NCBI GenBank assembly: GCA_023213395.1
Contig: CM041465.1
Span: forward strand, 115,761,741-115,825,740
Source of the DNA: Cycas panzhihuaensis
Lineage: Eukaryota > Cycadophyta
Length of the DNA stretch: 64,000 bases
Reading direction: 5' to 3'
The notes below the pieces were generated by a model, which worked only from the letters and a program-made list of their open reading frames with translations, made no database searches and was not told where the DNA came from. Shown piece after piece: positions 1 to 12,322 of the stretch (positions are counted from its first letter, which is position 1; every line of letters begins with the position of its first letter). A program made the translations under genes and the position numbers.

Positions 1-328
1 CCCTAGTCCTCCCCCTTTCTAGGCCCTAATCAGGCTCCATAGGGTTCCAGATTGCCCTTAAGGTCCTAAAAATTAGCTCAAAAACTATAAAAAAATCACT
101 AAAAATAAATGACAAAATGGAAGGGGTAGGGGGTGATCCATTTATTAGATCTAGCCTGGCCACTACCATCTCATTGTTTGGGTTATGTCGGCTATCTCCT
201 CATCTCAATCCAATGGTCAAATCTCCCACTGTATGTCTTCAAATTAGGTAGTGCTCCATTGCATAGAGGAAGGGCTCTAGATCGATCACAAGCCTATGAA
301 AATAAATCCCATTTTCGCCCTCCTTAAT

Positions 329-336
329 TTATATAT
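329..336 (+). promoter_or_regulatory. TATA-like box upstream of the extra RNase H (element D)
   Basis: TTATATAT followed by a G-rich run and GGCCTC lies about 565 nt before the RNase H start at 901. The same box with related flanks occurs at 33824-33818 in element B (about 527 nt before its RNase H start) and at 26638-26644 in element A. Conservation in three copies suggests function; promoter activity is inferred. Confidence 0.4.
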
Positions 337-900
337 GTGGGGGCCTCAAAGGGCACGTCTTCCTTTCCTTTTGCTACAATAGCCCTCATGACCATCTCTT
401 TACCCTCATTACCTTTTCTTTCTAGGTTCATCCCCTATTCCATTGCCATGGCCTCCATTTTGGACCTTCCTAGTGCATTTATGATGACCCTCTAGTCTCT
501 TGTAGTCTCTTCTATCTCAGTTTTTATGTTTCTCCAAAACATACTTATGTTTATACTCCTTTATCTCATTTTGCAGCTCTAGATCCATTTTTTCTACTTA
601 TTTGAGCCTTTAGGGCCCCCAAAGGAAGTGCCTTCCTCATTCTGGACCTTGCCTTGGTCCTTTTAGTGACCTTTGGGGCCCAAAGGGGCCTTCCTTGCTG
701 TCGTCCCCTCACCCCTTTGTTAGGTTGGTTTCCTCACCCCTGGGTAGCCTCTTTAAGACTCTTCTATCCTTCATGACCCATATTCGTAGCCTTCTGAGTA
801 ATCCATAGCCTTATTGCTACCTCTTTCTCCTTCTCTCTATTTGTCAACCTCATTGTCATCCTTTCTTTTTACCTTTGATAGAAATACTCATCTTCTCACC

Positions 901-1323
901 ATGGAATTGTTTATCTTCACTAATAGAGGAAGTTGTGGTAATCTAGGCCCTTCTACTATCGCGTGGATCCTCCATGACCCCTCTAGATATGACTACCTAT
1001 GTTATAGAGTCTTTCTTCTTGAGGCTACCAATAACAAAGCTAAATACATAGCTATTATTAAAGCCCTTATCAATGTGCTCTGTTTCCACCACGGTCCCAT
1101 CATCCTAATTTGCAACTCTCAAATCGCTGTATCACATCTTACCCAGGTTTACAAGGTACATTACCCATGCTTGAGAGCCCTCACTTTGAATGCTAAATCC
1201 ATCCTATCTCGATTCTCTTCCATAAACATCCAACACATTCCTAGAGACTAAAATGTTGAGGTAGATGACCTCATTTGTCACATCCTCAAGTATCATCTCC
1301 CTCTTCTTGATGATCCCCCTTGA
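901..1323 (+). pseudogene. extra (archaeal-type) RNase H of gypsy element D, broken
   Basis: The reading frame from ATG 901 gives an RNase H fold of the kind found as an additional RNase H in plant Tat-lineage retroelements, where it is thought to help degrade RNA-DNA hybrids during reverse transcription. Visible motifs are FTNRGSCGN near residue 5, ATNNKAKY near residue 41 and a CNSQIAVSHLTQ strand. The first catalytic Asp is Asn, the Glu of the usual NNxAEY motif is Lys, and the Asp of the third motif is Asn. An in-frame stop at 1249-1251 interrupts the tail, which resumes as a relative of the B copy and ends at 1321-1323. Closest relative in the window is 33291-32869. Almost certainly inactive. 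Confidence 0.75.
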
Positions 1324-1409
1324 AGAACCTATTGGGTGGCCCAAACACCTAGTTCTGGGTTCATCCCATCCTCCATCTTGTAATCCATTCACACCTCTAA
1401 AATCTAGCC

Positions 1410-1433
1410 TCTAATGAGGTTAAACTAAGGTGA
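1410..1433 (+). other. conserved block downstream of extra RNase H (copy D)
   Basis: A block of the form CTAATGAGGTTAAACTAWGG then TGA begins 88 nt after the RNase H stop. Near-identical blocks occur at 16512, at 26961 and on the minus strand at 32785, the RNase H-linked ones 70-90 nt after the stop. Function unknown; it may belong to the 3' untranslated part of the element RNA. Confidence 0.55.
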
Positions 1434-1807
1434 CCATCAAGTTTGTCTTTCTTCCCTTTGTCCTTTGTACCACCCCCAACACGAAGCCCTAGCATTTTGA
1501 CTTTTATATGTACATATTTATCATTCATAGCATTGGATTGATCATGTTCATGACTATCACCACCATTCACCTTGCATGTGTGCAATGGGGGCATCCCCCT
1601 TATTCGCCCTCTCTCTCATTAGACTTTAGGATGATACTTAGGCAACCCCTATGCCGTCCCTCTCTTCTCCCTGTCCATGCATCCTACCACAACACTTGCC
1701 ATCACCCTTGGATGATGATGCCACTATGCTTTGATGTATATTATTAACTTTTGTGTTGCCAACATTTGCCATCACACCACACTTTTGAGTAGTAAGGCTC
1801 TGCTACC

Positions 1808-1817
1808 AAGGGGGCAG
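1808..1817 (+). other. polypurine tract of element D
   Basis: AAGGGGGCAG directly precedes the LTR start TGTTTCCC. This is the expected plus-strand primer position and sets the LTR boundary. Related tracts precede the LTRs at 27432 and, on the minus strand, 32452. Confidence 0.7.
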
Positions 1818-4800
1818 TGTTTCCCAGCTACCAAGAATGGACATAGGCGACTCAACTTAGGTAAGTATAGGTATGCTTCTATCCTCGCTCCCACTAGCTT
1901 TAGAGATTTATCAATAGAGGCACATTATGTATTGATTGGTTGAGTGTGTAATTATTATGTATTTGTTACATGTTCATGCTCTATCTTGACACTTTTTATC
2001 TTATGATGACTTAATATACACATCCCATGGCACTCCATGACCCTCCACCATATCTTCGCGATGTCCCCAAGTACTTTTGGCCTACATAGACCATTTTGCA
2101 TCATCCCTTGGCATGACATAGTCCCTAACACCCTGTTTAGGCTCGGTTGTCACACTTATATGCCATTGTTTCCTCTTTAAAGTCCTTGAGCACCATTTTC
2201 TTACCTATTGTGGTTCCTTTAGATCTTGTGACCCCTCCTTACTATCTTGTCATTGCATTATGCTCTCTGAGGGTCTAGGAACCCCTTTTAAAAGCCTCTG
2301 AGGCTCCCCCCTTTTTGTTTTTGCCTTAGCTTTGGCCACATCGCTATAAACTCTACAACATCGCTACAAACTTCACGGTACCATGAAGTTTACCATGGTG
2401 TGACTATTCAAAACCCTTTTCTTATCTAGCCATGACTAATTTCATATTAAATGTGAAACTTCCATATGGAATTGGGCTATTTCCCAACTAGGGTGAATCC
2501 TAATTGTTCGTTAGGCTAGGGTTGGGTTTTAAACCCTAAAATTCACCTCATTTGCTCTCTTCTTACTCTCTTTTTTCTCTGTCTTCTCAAGGAAAAGTTC
2601 TGAAATGACTCCAACCCTATTATACTTGCTTCACACTCGAACTAACAATTCCTATAGGGTAGAAAATATGAGTTACAGATTTATAGTAGGGCTTACTAAG
2701 ATAGATCCACGTTCCAAATGCTTTACTAAGCCTCAAGCATCATTTCTTCTCCAGGTTATGCTTCTTTTCTTTGGTATTACAGGGACTTTCCAGTAATCTC
2801 CTAAAGAGATGCCACCATTTAGCTAGTTTATCTGGTAGATCTACCTCAGATCTATCTTTACCAGGTATTTATAGATCTGCCTTTGCTCCTTTCTTTCACA
2901 GTATAAATATCCTTTTATTTATCTTTTCCTGCTTGTATATGTAAAATTCTCCTTCATCCTTTTGTATTGGGAGGCAAACCCTCCTTTCCGTTGGCTTATC
3001 CTCCTCCTTCCCAAAGTTTTCTTAGGGTCCATCTAAGGAGGTGGCAAGAAAAGTGATCTACAGGAGAGTGAAAGGAGTTTTAGGTAGGGTTCCCCACCCA
3101 TACGCCTTCTCCTCAAGGGTAGCCCCCTTCTCTCCTTCCCTTTTCCTTCTCTATATCTTCCTTACTTACCCAAAAACTTTTGGAGTAGGGAGATCTACTG
3201 ATTGTAGCATTAGCAGCCCCTTACTATGCCTGCAATTAGCCACCAAGAACCCCATACAACCTAGTTATCAACCCTCTTTGTGTCTTTTTAGATTTAGGCT
3301 TACTTTTACAAAATCTTGCAAAAGTTACACTTTGTAACTTTTGCAACTTTTCCTTTCATATTCAAAACTTATTTTGCCCTTACTATTGAGTGGTTTTGAC
3401 TCTTTCAGCCATTTGCTTGAGTGCTTGTGAATACGTGGACTTTTAGTTGGGAGGGTTAGCCATTCCAAGGCTACCCATCTTCTTCCCTTTCACCCCCTTT
3501 TTTCCCACATTATTTGTTTGTTGTGCATATAAGGAAAAATAACACTAACATTGTATGTTTTGTTAGTTAATAGATATCTATTAAGCCTATCATCTTTTGT
3601 CTCTTTTCCTTTGAAGAGGAACACATATATACATATATATTTTCTTGTATGCACTTGCTCCCACATGAAACTAGTGCCCCTTGGGAAAGGGAAAACCTTG
3701 CGTTGTGTGGGTTCCATATGCTTTAGAGCAAACAAAGACCTCTATCGTAGGTATGCCTCCCTTTCCCTGTTATTATTATTATGCTTTAAAATTCCAAATA
3801 AAGGCATTTCATTCTTTCCTTTCAGTTTCTTTTACATTTGAGTATTGGGGAAGTTAAGGAAGCCCCCTCTCACCAGTGATCCTTTTGCCACACCATTTGC
3901 GGCAAGGCACATCAAGGAGGTAAGCTTGGATTGCAAAGGAAGTAGGGAAGATGTTACACTGGCCATTCAATTCTCAGGTATGTTTTTCCCACCTTGTCTT
4001 TCATCTTCTTACCCTTTTTCCCCTTTTTATTCCCAAACAAAAAAAGGAAAGACTAAAGGAATATACAACTTACATTCTATTATTTGTTGTTATTTGCATC
4101 ATCTAGTTGCATAGAGGAAAGATAGTTAACTCACATAAATAAGTGTTGTCTCTCTCTAATCACGTCTTTACATTTTTCCTCTCTCACCTAAACCCTCATT
4201 TCCACTAGGATTTGGGTGAGATGGGTTGTGCATCCCTCCACTTATACCTTGCTTCCCTCTTGCATGCTATTGAGTAGGCTTGCATTTTACGCTTGGATTC
4301 TTTTACTTGGTTGCTTGCTTGCCCTTCTTTTTCCTATGTTTATAAAAGATAAAGAGAGGGAGGTTAGTACTTAGGAAAGAGAGAGTGAGTGTGTTATTTA
4401 TTTTGAGTTCATTTTTCTTACTATTAAAAAATAAAATACAAATAACAATAACCTGTATTCCTACATTACCTTGCTACATAACAAAAATAAACAAAGGAAG
4501 AATATACCTTGTTTTATCTCCTACACCTAACTCCCATCTTAGGTGTAGGTGCCTTGAGGGTACCTCCTCTTAAGGCCATCTTTCCTCTCTTTTAGTGAAG
4601 CCTCCTTTGGCTTCACCTTTAGCTCGAAGTTGGTCCTTTAGCCCAACTTCTTCCTCATCCACCCACATTGTTAGCCACTCATGGCTTGCATATGAGTTTT
4701 CTCTCCTTTTGGTTAGGGCTTGTTCCACTCATTCCCTCTTCATGAGAAGAGGTGTGTCTTCACCATCATCCTCCTTCCTTGGCCATCCAGGATGGGAGGG

Positions 4801-5015
4801 TCCTTTTAGAGGTTACTCAAAAAATCAAGGAGATCCCTCTCTTGCCCAAGTCTGAATCGAGGAGGTGTTTACCAAGAAGGGAGTTTGTGCACCATTTGTG
4901 GGTCCTCAGACCTGTGTTTCGATGCATGGATGCCCTTTGTGGGTGATCATTCTCCCTTATTCTTGTAGATCCTTAGCCACAAAGTTATTAGTTGTGTTGG
5001 CCTGATCTCTTCTAA
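1818..5015 (+). repeat. 3' LTR of gypsy element D
   Basis: Starts TGTTTCCCAGC, the family LTR start, then carries AGGTAAGT near offset 40 and a palindrome-like cluster at about 2337-2405. Its last 250 bp match the end of C's 5' LTR by eye (shared GATGCATG and GGGTGATC words near 4920-4950). Length near 3.2 kb agrees with C's reassembled LTR. The right end is uncertain by tens of bases: a TTGGTGACC string follows at 5018 that also follows C's LTR, where I take it as the primer site. No target duplication can be tested because the 5' end is outside the window. Confidence 0.65.
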
Positions 5016-7072
5016 TTTGGTGACCCCCAAAGGTTCGATTTTAGACTTCTTACCTCATAAAGATGATGTAGAATTTGATACTTCAAATTTACTAAATTTA
5101 TGTCTCATTTCACTTCCACTACTCCTATTAATATCTCATCTTTGAGCCTTTTTACTAGCATTTTTATTGGATCAATGCACTTGTGACTTTCCTTTTCTAC
5201 CATTACTCTGAATATGTGTCTCTTTCTATCTAATTATATTCTAATGTTATTTGAATGTATACAAATATTATATTATATTCATTCAATACTTAATCATTAT
5301 TCTCTTTATGCATTCAAACATACTTTTATAGAATATAAGCTATCATAAGTAATTTTACCTAGGATATATTAGCTAATTTTTTTTTCTTTTATTATTGTTA
5401 GATTTTTGTTAATGCTATATCTTCATCCTCTTAGTCATTTTGAGTAAATTGACCATATTGTGTGTTTGTTATTATCTCGAGTTTCTTATTTTCTTCACAA
5501 TAGTGATTTTATGAGAAAGCACTTAATGGTGTAAAATTAAGTTCTATATATAAGATAGAAAAGCTCCAAAATGTTGTGTTTAATCTTAATGTAAATTCAC
5601 AAGGCTAATTTGAGAATTTACTTGAACTTTCTATTCTAGGGTTTTCTTAAGAATTTTTATTTTTTTCTCATACAAAGTCCTCAATGTTAACTAGGATTCC
5701 ACCCCTTAATTCTTAATTTTGCTAAGTTGATCTATGAAGTGTACTCTGCCTTTATATGAGTTCTTAGCTCACATAAGACTCAAATCCATGATAATGTTTT
5801 AGATGCTAAAATTCTCCATAGGCTCATAGAGAAATTTTACCTTATATATTAACACTATAACTTATGTTTTATTAAGATTTAAATCATTTTGCCTCGCCAC
5901 TTGTGATAATACAATGCTCTAATAGTGTAGAATATAAAATTTTCTTCTCTTTTCTTTTTCTGACACCAAGGATACTCCCTTTTCAAGATAGTCTAAGCTT
6001 AGTCACTAAAATAATAATAATACACAACAAACCATATGAACAATAACCTATACTCTAAGCTGATAGTATAAAGATCTAAGAATATAGACCACATTATGTG
6101 ATACTAGTATGCATGTACATTACTCTTTAAAATGGAATTGAAATATATAATCCAAGTATAAATTTTCACACATATAATATAATATTCATGTTAATTTCAT
6201 AACTTTTATAGAATATTTACATAAGATCTATATAGAATGAACTTAGTTTTAAATTGAAAAACTAGATTGCTTAAACATATTTATCACTTAACCATTCAAA
6301 AACTCTATACGAGAGTTTATCCTTGAGATGAGGCATATGATTTGAATGTTAGGGTACCTTATTTTAACTCTTTACTCATGACCTAACTCTTAATTTGACA
6401 TCTTAAATTTATTATCTTGTTACTATCAATTAGACTATGGATTAATATGGAATGGTATTGCACCACATCTAGCTACTTCTTATGCTAATATATTAATACT
6501 AAAAATGGTAATTCATACATATGGTTCTAAATTAAGCCATTGATACATGGTCCTATAACAAGCCATCATCATAGATTATTAATAGGTGGTCTTAGATTAA
6601 GTTATTAATATATAGGATCAATGAAAGGTCTTTGACTAAGTCATCACTCCAAGACACACAATATATATTTCCACACCATGGAAGAAGTTCCTCCATATTA
6701 AGCACAAGAGCAACTAGTATACTCATAATCCCTTCTAAGAAAGTCTTCACCTATAACACTATCATACCCTTGATAATAATATAGATCCTAATATAGTTAG
6801 AATAAGGGAGATCAATAATGTAAAGGTGAATGTTACCCAAAAATAAATCTCTAGTATATTCTAATATGTAATACAAGTTATCCTTAGCAATTCTCTCCTT
6901 TCTTCCTTCCTTGAAGATGCTTCTCTCTTCCTAGAAAAGAATAAATACCTTCTTTTGAATGTTCTTCTCCTTCCCCAAAAAATGAAAACATCCTCATTTT
7001 CAAGAATGAAAAAGACTCCAAAGTAAATCTCTCTAAAGTAATTGAAGATTCCCCATAGTAATTAAAATGACA

Positions 7073-7300
7073 TTCATGTCCATACTAGTTCTAAAGTAAG
7101 ACTTTATTTTTTTCTACAAGGCTTCTAACATTAATAGTAGCCCAAAAGTAAGATTTGTTTCCTTTGCACAAGTATCATATCATTAACACTAGCCTAAAAG
7201 TAAGGCTTTCTTTATTTTTATAAGTCTCTTATCATTAATACTAACCTTAAAGTAAGGCTTTCTTTATTTTTTGAAGTCTCATATTATTAATACCCCTTTC
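7073..7300. repeat. 52-bp degenerate tandem repeat, about four copies
   Basis: The word CTAAAGTAAG or a close variant recurs near 7091, 7142, 7193 and 7246, followed each time by a T-rich stretch, an AAGTCT-like word and CATTAATA. Spacing is about 52 bp. The copies differ by point changes and small indels. No coding meaning is apparent. Confidence 0.7.
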
Positions 7301-8519
7301 CTATCATATGAATGATCCATGATAAAAGTGTAATTATTAAAAATGATTAGATATAAAAATCATGAATTTTAGAATTTAGCCTGTGGGAATTTTTCCTCTC
7401 ATTCATATCATGTGTCTTCTTTTATTTACTTTTATCCCCTAAGTAATTTAGCCACATTTATTTAGTGGACTTAGTATTTATATCATTTATAATATATAGG
7501 TATATGGACCCAACATATTTGCATGTGTATAATATATGATTATAGACCTGCTAACTCTGATGTTGTATAATATAACATTTTAATATAAATTACAAACTAG
7601 GGTATATCCCACATGCCTAATGGGGATTTTAGCTAGCTCCTATTTATATCAAGGGATGCTTATATTAAAATATTTAGAGAAAATATAAAAAAAGAATATA
7701 TAATAAGATATATATATATATATAATAAATATAAATAGGATATTATAGTCCTCCTATGATCTCACTCCTTTGAATAAATCTCTAAACATAATAAACTATT
7801 CATCAATGAGGGAGGTTTTAAATTTATCTTTGTACTTAATGTTTAGGTTTAAGGCGTTACTATTTGGGTAAGGGTAGGAGTAGGAGCCTCCGTCATTAGA
7901 GTGAACATGGAAGTAACTACTATTTTCCAAACTTACTTATCATTTACTTCATCTCCAAGGTTAAATCCTTGGATTTATTAATGATAGTTAGTAGTTTATA
8001 TGATACCATAAGCCTAGTTTCATTGTCCAATCCCCTTAGAAACTATTTTAGTTAAGTCTTGGGGGAGGGTTTATACTTTATTATAATCATCTTGATAATT
8101 TTTTTTAATATTTATATAAAGGCTATCATTATTTTCCTTTATCCTTTCTTAAGAGTAGAGAGCTTCTTAGTAAGTATGGCCTCTAATTTAACACTAGAGT
8201 ACTTACGTTTGAATGAACCCATTAGGGTTTACTAGTCTATAATAGAACTTTAAGGTAAAAATTCAAACCACTCTATTACTCTTCCATATAAAGAGTGGAT
8301 AAATAATCATACAACTCCATTTACTTTAGTGATATTAAATTTATTACATATAAGGAGGAACTTCTCAAAATGATATTATTTTATTATGGCTCCATTCCCC
8401 ATGAACCTAGGGCATATATCCAAAGCCTTATTAAGGACATCATTTAAGTTACCCCTTATTGCAAGCCTTACATATTAAGGTCTAGCCTTTAACTTAAAAG
8501 AAAAATTCAAATATAATAG

Positions 8520-8791
8520 AAGAATAATAACAAAAGATAAATTAAAAACTAAAATGGAAAGTTGATATGGGTAGATTTATCCTAAGCACTAAGCACCATA
8601 ATATTAGATTAAACCAAAATAAACCAAGATTACATAATGAGTCTATAGGGCCCTCTTATATAGGCATAAGTTTAGGCCCCCTAAAATAGACTTCATATTA
8701 AAATTAAAATGCTAACATCCTAATAATAATAATAATAATAAATACTAACTTCTAATAAAATTAACTTCTACTAAATTTTAGGATCACTACA
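8520..8791 (-). repeat. edge of a chromovirus-like gypsy LTR (minus strand)
   Basis: Read on the minus strand, a purine tract AAAGAAAGGATGGAT (about 8806-8792) is followed by TGTAGTGATCC, the form seen at the 3' LTR start of many plant chromoviruses. Upstream in the same sense a short peptide ELFLKERMDCSDP runs into the LTR, as the end of pol often does in that group. A TATA box (CCTATATAA, minus strand, 8664-8656) lies about 130 bp inside. The far end of the LTR is not resolved. An (AAT) run lies inside it. Confidence 0.4.
8721..8741. repeat. (AAT)n microsatellite
   Basis: Seven consecutive TAA/AAT units, inside the presumed LTR edge. Nothing else is attached to it. Confidence 0.85.
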
Positions 8792-9845
8792 ATCCATCCT
8801 TTCTTTAAGAAATAATTCACCTATGAAGTATTTATAATTTGATTATTTAAAATCTAGAGTATACTCATCTTCATTTGTTAAGGATTGAATATCATAAGCT
8901 TTGGTTCTTTATTATCTTATCATCTTAAACTAATTAATATATATCCAATTACTATTTATGATACGACTCTATCTAGAATTATTTTTATATATGACTCTCT
9001 TCCTGATTGATCTTAAGACTTGTGTTTTCTAAGGTCTTGCCTCCTATTTATATATTATGTCCACTTATGATTATCCTTAAGAAAAAATAAGAGAATATGG
9101 GGAAAAGGTGTGGATTATAAAAATTATATTACGCATGTAGCTTTTGGAAATATAGGGTAAGGATATAAGTGTGGCATTAGATAAGGAAAATATAGAATGT
9201 GAGGTGTAGATTACATACAAGAATATTTATGTAGATGCACATTAAATATGAGAAGTTGAAAAACATGGGGCATAGAGGATATGGATGAATTATATTAGGA
9301 GAAAAATTAGGGGGAAGAATATATAAGTATTTAGTTAAAGAATGTGATATATAAAGGTTAGGTTGGATAATAGGTAGGTAAAAATAAATTGTAAATGATA
9401 TTATACTATTTCCTAATTTCTAGGAATAACATCAGCATGGAAACATAGGTAAGTGTAGGTATGCAATTCTATCTCACTCTCCATCATGTTTGTTATGTTA
9501 TTTTGCCTCAGGTAATGAATGATTTATTATTGGATGAGCACTTGCTTGGTTTGTTTGGCTTGCTTGTGTCTGTCTTCATGCCTATGATGACTAGGACTCT
9601 AGTCCCATGGCCTTAAATCCCCCTAGTTAGCTTGCCAGTTGGAAAAAGGGACCTCTCCCATGGCCTTGAAACTCACCTTTTAGCACTATCCTTTTCCTTT
9701 GGCCTTATTTTCCCCTATAAATCCATCAGTCACCTATCATTTTAGACCTTGGGGTTTGTTTTAGGAGTCAGGATGCCCTTAGGAATATATTTAGGCCTTG
9801 TTTTCCCTTTCTGCTATAATCCTACAACCATTTTTTCTATAGATA

Positions 9846-9922
9846 ATGGTACTGCAGAGAAATCTGTAGCACCATGGCCAAGTTTATGGCACCATAACTT
9901 TAGATGTGGTATGATTTTTAAC
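9846..9922 (+). promoter_or_regulatory. palindrome-like cluster in LTR of A, upstream of TATA
   Basis: Repeated words of the form GGTACTGCAGAGAAATC, TGGCACCATAACTTTAG and variants, in about 20-bp steps, mix direct and inverted copies. Counterparts occur in every LTR of the family and again upstream of the antisense PMD gene. The position 250-320 bp before the TATA box suggests an upstream control region; this is inference. Confidence 0.4.
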
Positions 9923-10167
9923 CTACCCAACCACCTCCCCAATGATCTAGTGGCTCTTTTGTCACCTTGATAGGTGGATTTTCCATGCCACGTTGGCCCA
10001 AAATGGCTCACTGTTCCCTTAGGAACTCCTATTGGACTTCAAAACTAAATTTTTATTAAGAGATTTTGAGGATTTGAGCTTCCATCCTTAGCTGCTACCT
10101 TGGTTTTGGGTGGTGATTTCTCCACCTTGTAGGCATGAAACCACCATCCTCTCACCTTGTTTTTGCC

Positions 10168-10175
10168 TATAAAAA
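10168..10175 (+). promoter_or_regulatory. TATA box of LTR A
   Basis: TATAAAAA followed by CCCTCTATTTTGAGGGTGG is preserved almost unchanged at 28193-28200 in the 3' LTR. It is the best core-promoter candidate and would place U3 at about 9407-10200. Confidence 0.6.
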
Positions 10176-12048
10176 CCCTCTATTTTGAGGGTGGATCATC
10201 TATCATATTCTACTCCTCTTTCCATACAAAAATATTGTCAATTTTTTGTCACAACAACCCTTCCATACTTGACACAAGTTGCATACTTAGGGAGCTTAGG
10301 TGAAGAAGTAGAGATCCAACCTAGCATAAGTAAAGGGACATTAGAGAGCACTATGTTGTATGGCCATCACTTCCTTCTTTTCCATTGGATTGGGCATCCC
10401 CCATTCAACCTTAGTTTTTCATTTGATGAGACTCCCTATCACCCTTCTCCTTTTTTCTTTATTATTGTTTTATTACATAGCTAGGGTTTTTAGGGATTCA
10501 ATAGCCTTTCTTTTGGTTGTAATGGTTAAAGGTAGGATTGGATGTACTTGATCTTTCCTTTCCTTCCTTTTGATATATTTTCCTTTGAGTTGTGGGTGCA
10601 TGTAGGGAGGTTTTCCTTAACATAACTAAGGGAACCACCCTTGTAGGGAGAGCCACGCTATTTTGAGATGCTTCTCCCCTCCTTGGTTTATATTCGTTTT
10701 TTATTACCAATCTACTATATGTTGCACATGTTTGCATATATGTTCCTTAATCACATATATTAATTAACTCTTTCTTCATGCAAGTAGATTTGTTGAAAGG
10801 TTGATGGAGTAGCCTTCTTTTTAGATCTAACTTATAGGTATAAGAAGGATAAATTCTATTCCATCTGTGTTAAAGTTTGAAGAAAGTGTAATTTTATAAG
10901 GTAAGCATTATCCATATTTTGTGGTTGGTTATTGCATATATTTCCTCTACTTTTTCCTATGTTGGCATTTTATTACTCTTATTTATTTGGGATAGATAAG
11001 TGGAGCCCCCATCATTCCATTTCAACTAGCAACATGACCGTTGGAGAGGAAGGATGAAGAGAGATAAGAGGGAGTGATATCATCAACCATCTATTGGATC
11101 CAAGTACTCTTCCCTTACTATTTCCTCCCTCCCTTTTATATTCTTGTCATTATTCCCCATCTTATACCCCCATTTATAAATAATTCCTTCCCCCTTTTTA
11201 TGGTGTATTTTCAATAGTTACATCATCATAAAAAAGGAGAGGATAAGGGTTTTTAGGAAGTGTATTGAATTGCATGAAATAAAAGGAAATTATTTTTTAG
11301 GAAAAGGGATAGGATTCTTTTTCTTTTTATTTAGTGAAAGAAATATTGGAGACAAAAGGGGTATTGAACTAGGGTTACATGTAGGAGAGGAGTTCCTACC
11401 TTCCCTCCTTTTGTTTCTCTCCTTTGATTGCATTCTTTTTCTTCTCCTTAATTAGCATATAAGTTCCTTCTCATTTTTAGAATAAAGAGAGAAAAGAGAG
11501 ATAAAGGCAAAGAGTGCGAGGTTCCCTTATTTTCCCTCGTATTCTTTCTTTGCTCCTTTATATGTTTCTTTCTTTTTTTTGCAAGAAAAGGAGAGGGAAA
11601 ATATTGGTAAAGGAAAAGAGAGTGAGGCCTTCATTTATTTTGGATTCCTCTTTGCTTCTTTTCCTTCTTGTTGTTATTATCCCAATATAATATCAAAACA
11701 AAACCCTACCATATCCTTTTTCCCAACCAAGAGTGTTTGGGTTAATTTACTTATTCTTCTTCTCTAACCCTTTCCCCCATCCTTCTTTTCTTGCTTTTTT
11801 TTTTTCTTTGCCATGCTAGCCCCTTGTTAAAGGGGGATTGTCCAACTGTGGTCCCCTCCTTCTTAAACCCCTAAGCAAAGGAGAAGGAAGTGTGCTCATA
11901 TATTCTTGAATTTGCACCTCCATGGTGCATGAGCATCCCATGTGGGCAACCTAGGGTTCCATTACATCCCCTTATTAAGTTTCATATCCTAGACCTAGCC
12001 CCTTATTATATTTATTATCCTGGGTACCCTTGACGAGAGTGATCTCAC

Positions 12049-12322
12049 TAGTAACCATATTGGGGAATGCCACTTAGAATGCTTTAGGTATCCTTTAACC
12101 TTCTCTCACACCTTTTTTGTCTTTTTGCTAGGTCTTGTTAAGGTGTCTCTCCTTTTTATATCTTATTTATTACTTTTCATTATTTCTTGTATTTCCTCTA
12201 CTTCCTTAAGTAGAGTGTTTCACCCATATATGTGATGTTTCTCACATTAATTATGTGGCTTACCTCCCATTGAAGTAGAGCCTACTTATTCATGTATCCC
12301 TTCATCTGACCAAGAGTTTCCA
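12049..12322 (+). other. primer-binding region and leader of element A
   Basis: The stretch begins TAGTAACCATATTGGGGA, the counterpart of TGGTGACCATACCAGGGA after C's LTR, which starts TGG as a tRNA primer site should. I cannot name the tRNA. The rest is T/C-rich leader up to the gag ATG. Confidence 0.4.

Larger units (their letters stand above)
1..1817 (+). mobile_element. 3' internal end of Tat-like Ty3/gypsy element D
   Basis: This is the downstream part of a plus-strand gypsy element whose gag-pol lies left of the window. Bases 1-350 align by eye with the minus-strand sequence at about 34140-33810 of element B: both carry an AGATCTAGC word followed by related text and then a TATA-like box. 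A second RNase H follows at 901, a conserved block at 1410 and a purine tract at 1808, then the LTR. Bases 350-900 are T/C-rich leader without a convincing gene. Identity rests on homology to B, which is complete in this window. Confidence 0.75.
5016..9406. other. AT-rich gene-poor DNA between elements D and A
   Basis: No open frame of note and no retroelement protein motif is visible on either strand. It holds degenerate tandem repeats (about 6520-6650 and 7073-7300), a short (AAT) run, and what looks like the edge of an unrelated gypsy LTR ending at 8791. It is probably older, more decayed repeat DNA, and it is the target into which element A was inserted. Confidence 0.5.
9407..12048 (+). 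repeat. 5' LTR of gypsy element A
   Basis: Starts TATTTCC, a mutated TGTTTCC, and matches the 3' copy at 27432-28280. It contains AGGTAAGT near offset 40, the palindrome-like cluster at 9846-9922 and a TATA box at 10168. The right end is placed just before TAGTAACCATATTGGGGA, which corresponds to the sequence after C's LTR. The distance from there to the gag ATG is 274 nt in A and 258 nt in C, which supports the placement. Confidence 0.65.

Noticed and set aside
3041-4946. Small plus-strand open frames within LTR D as genes
   Set aside because: No domain, low-complexity Ser/Phe/Leu content, and they lie inside a non-coding LTR shared with element C.
6520-6650. Possible tandem repeat built on GGTCTTAGATTAAG-like words
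   Set aside because: Spacing is irregular and copies too diverged for a firm call.
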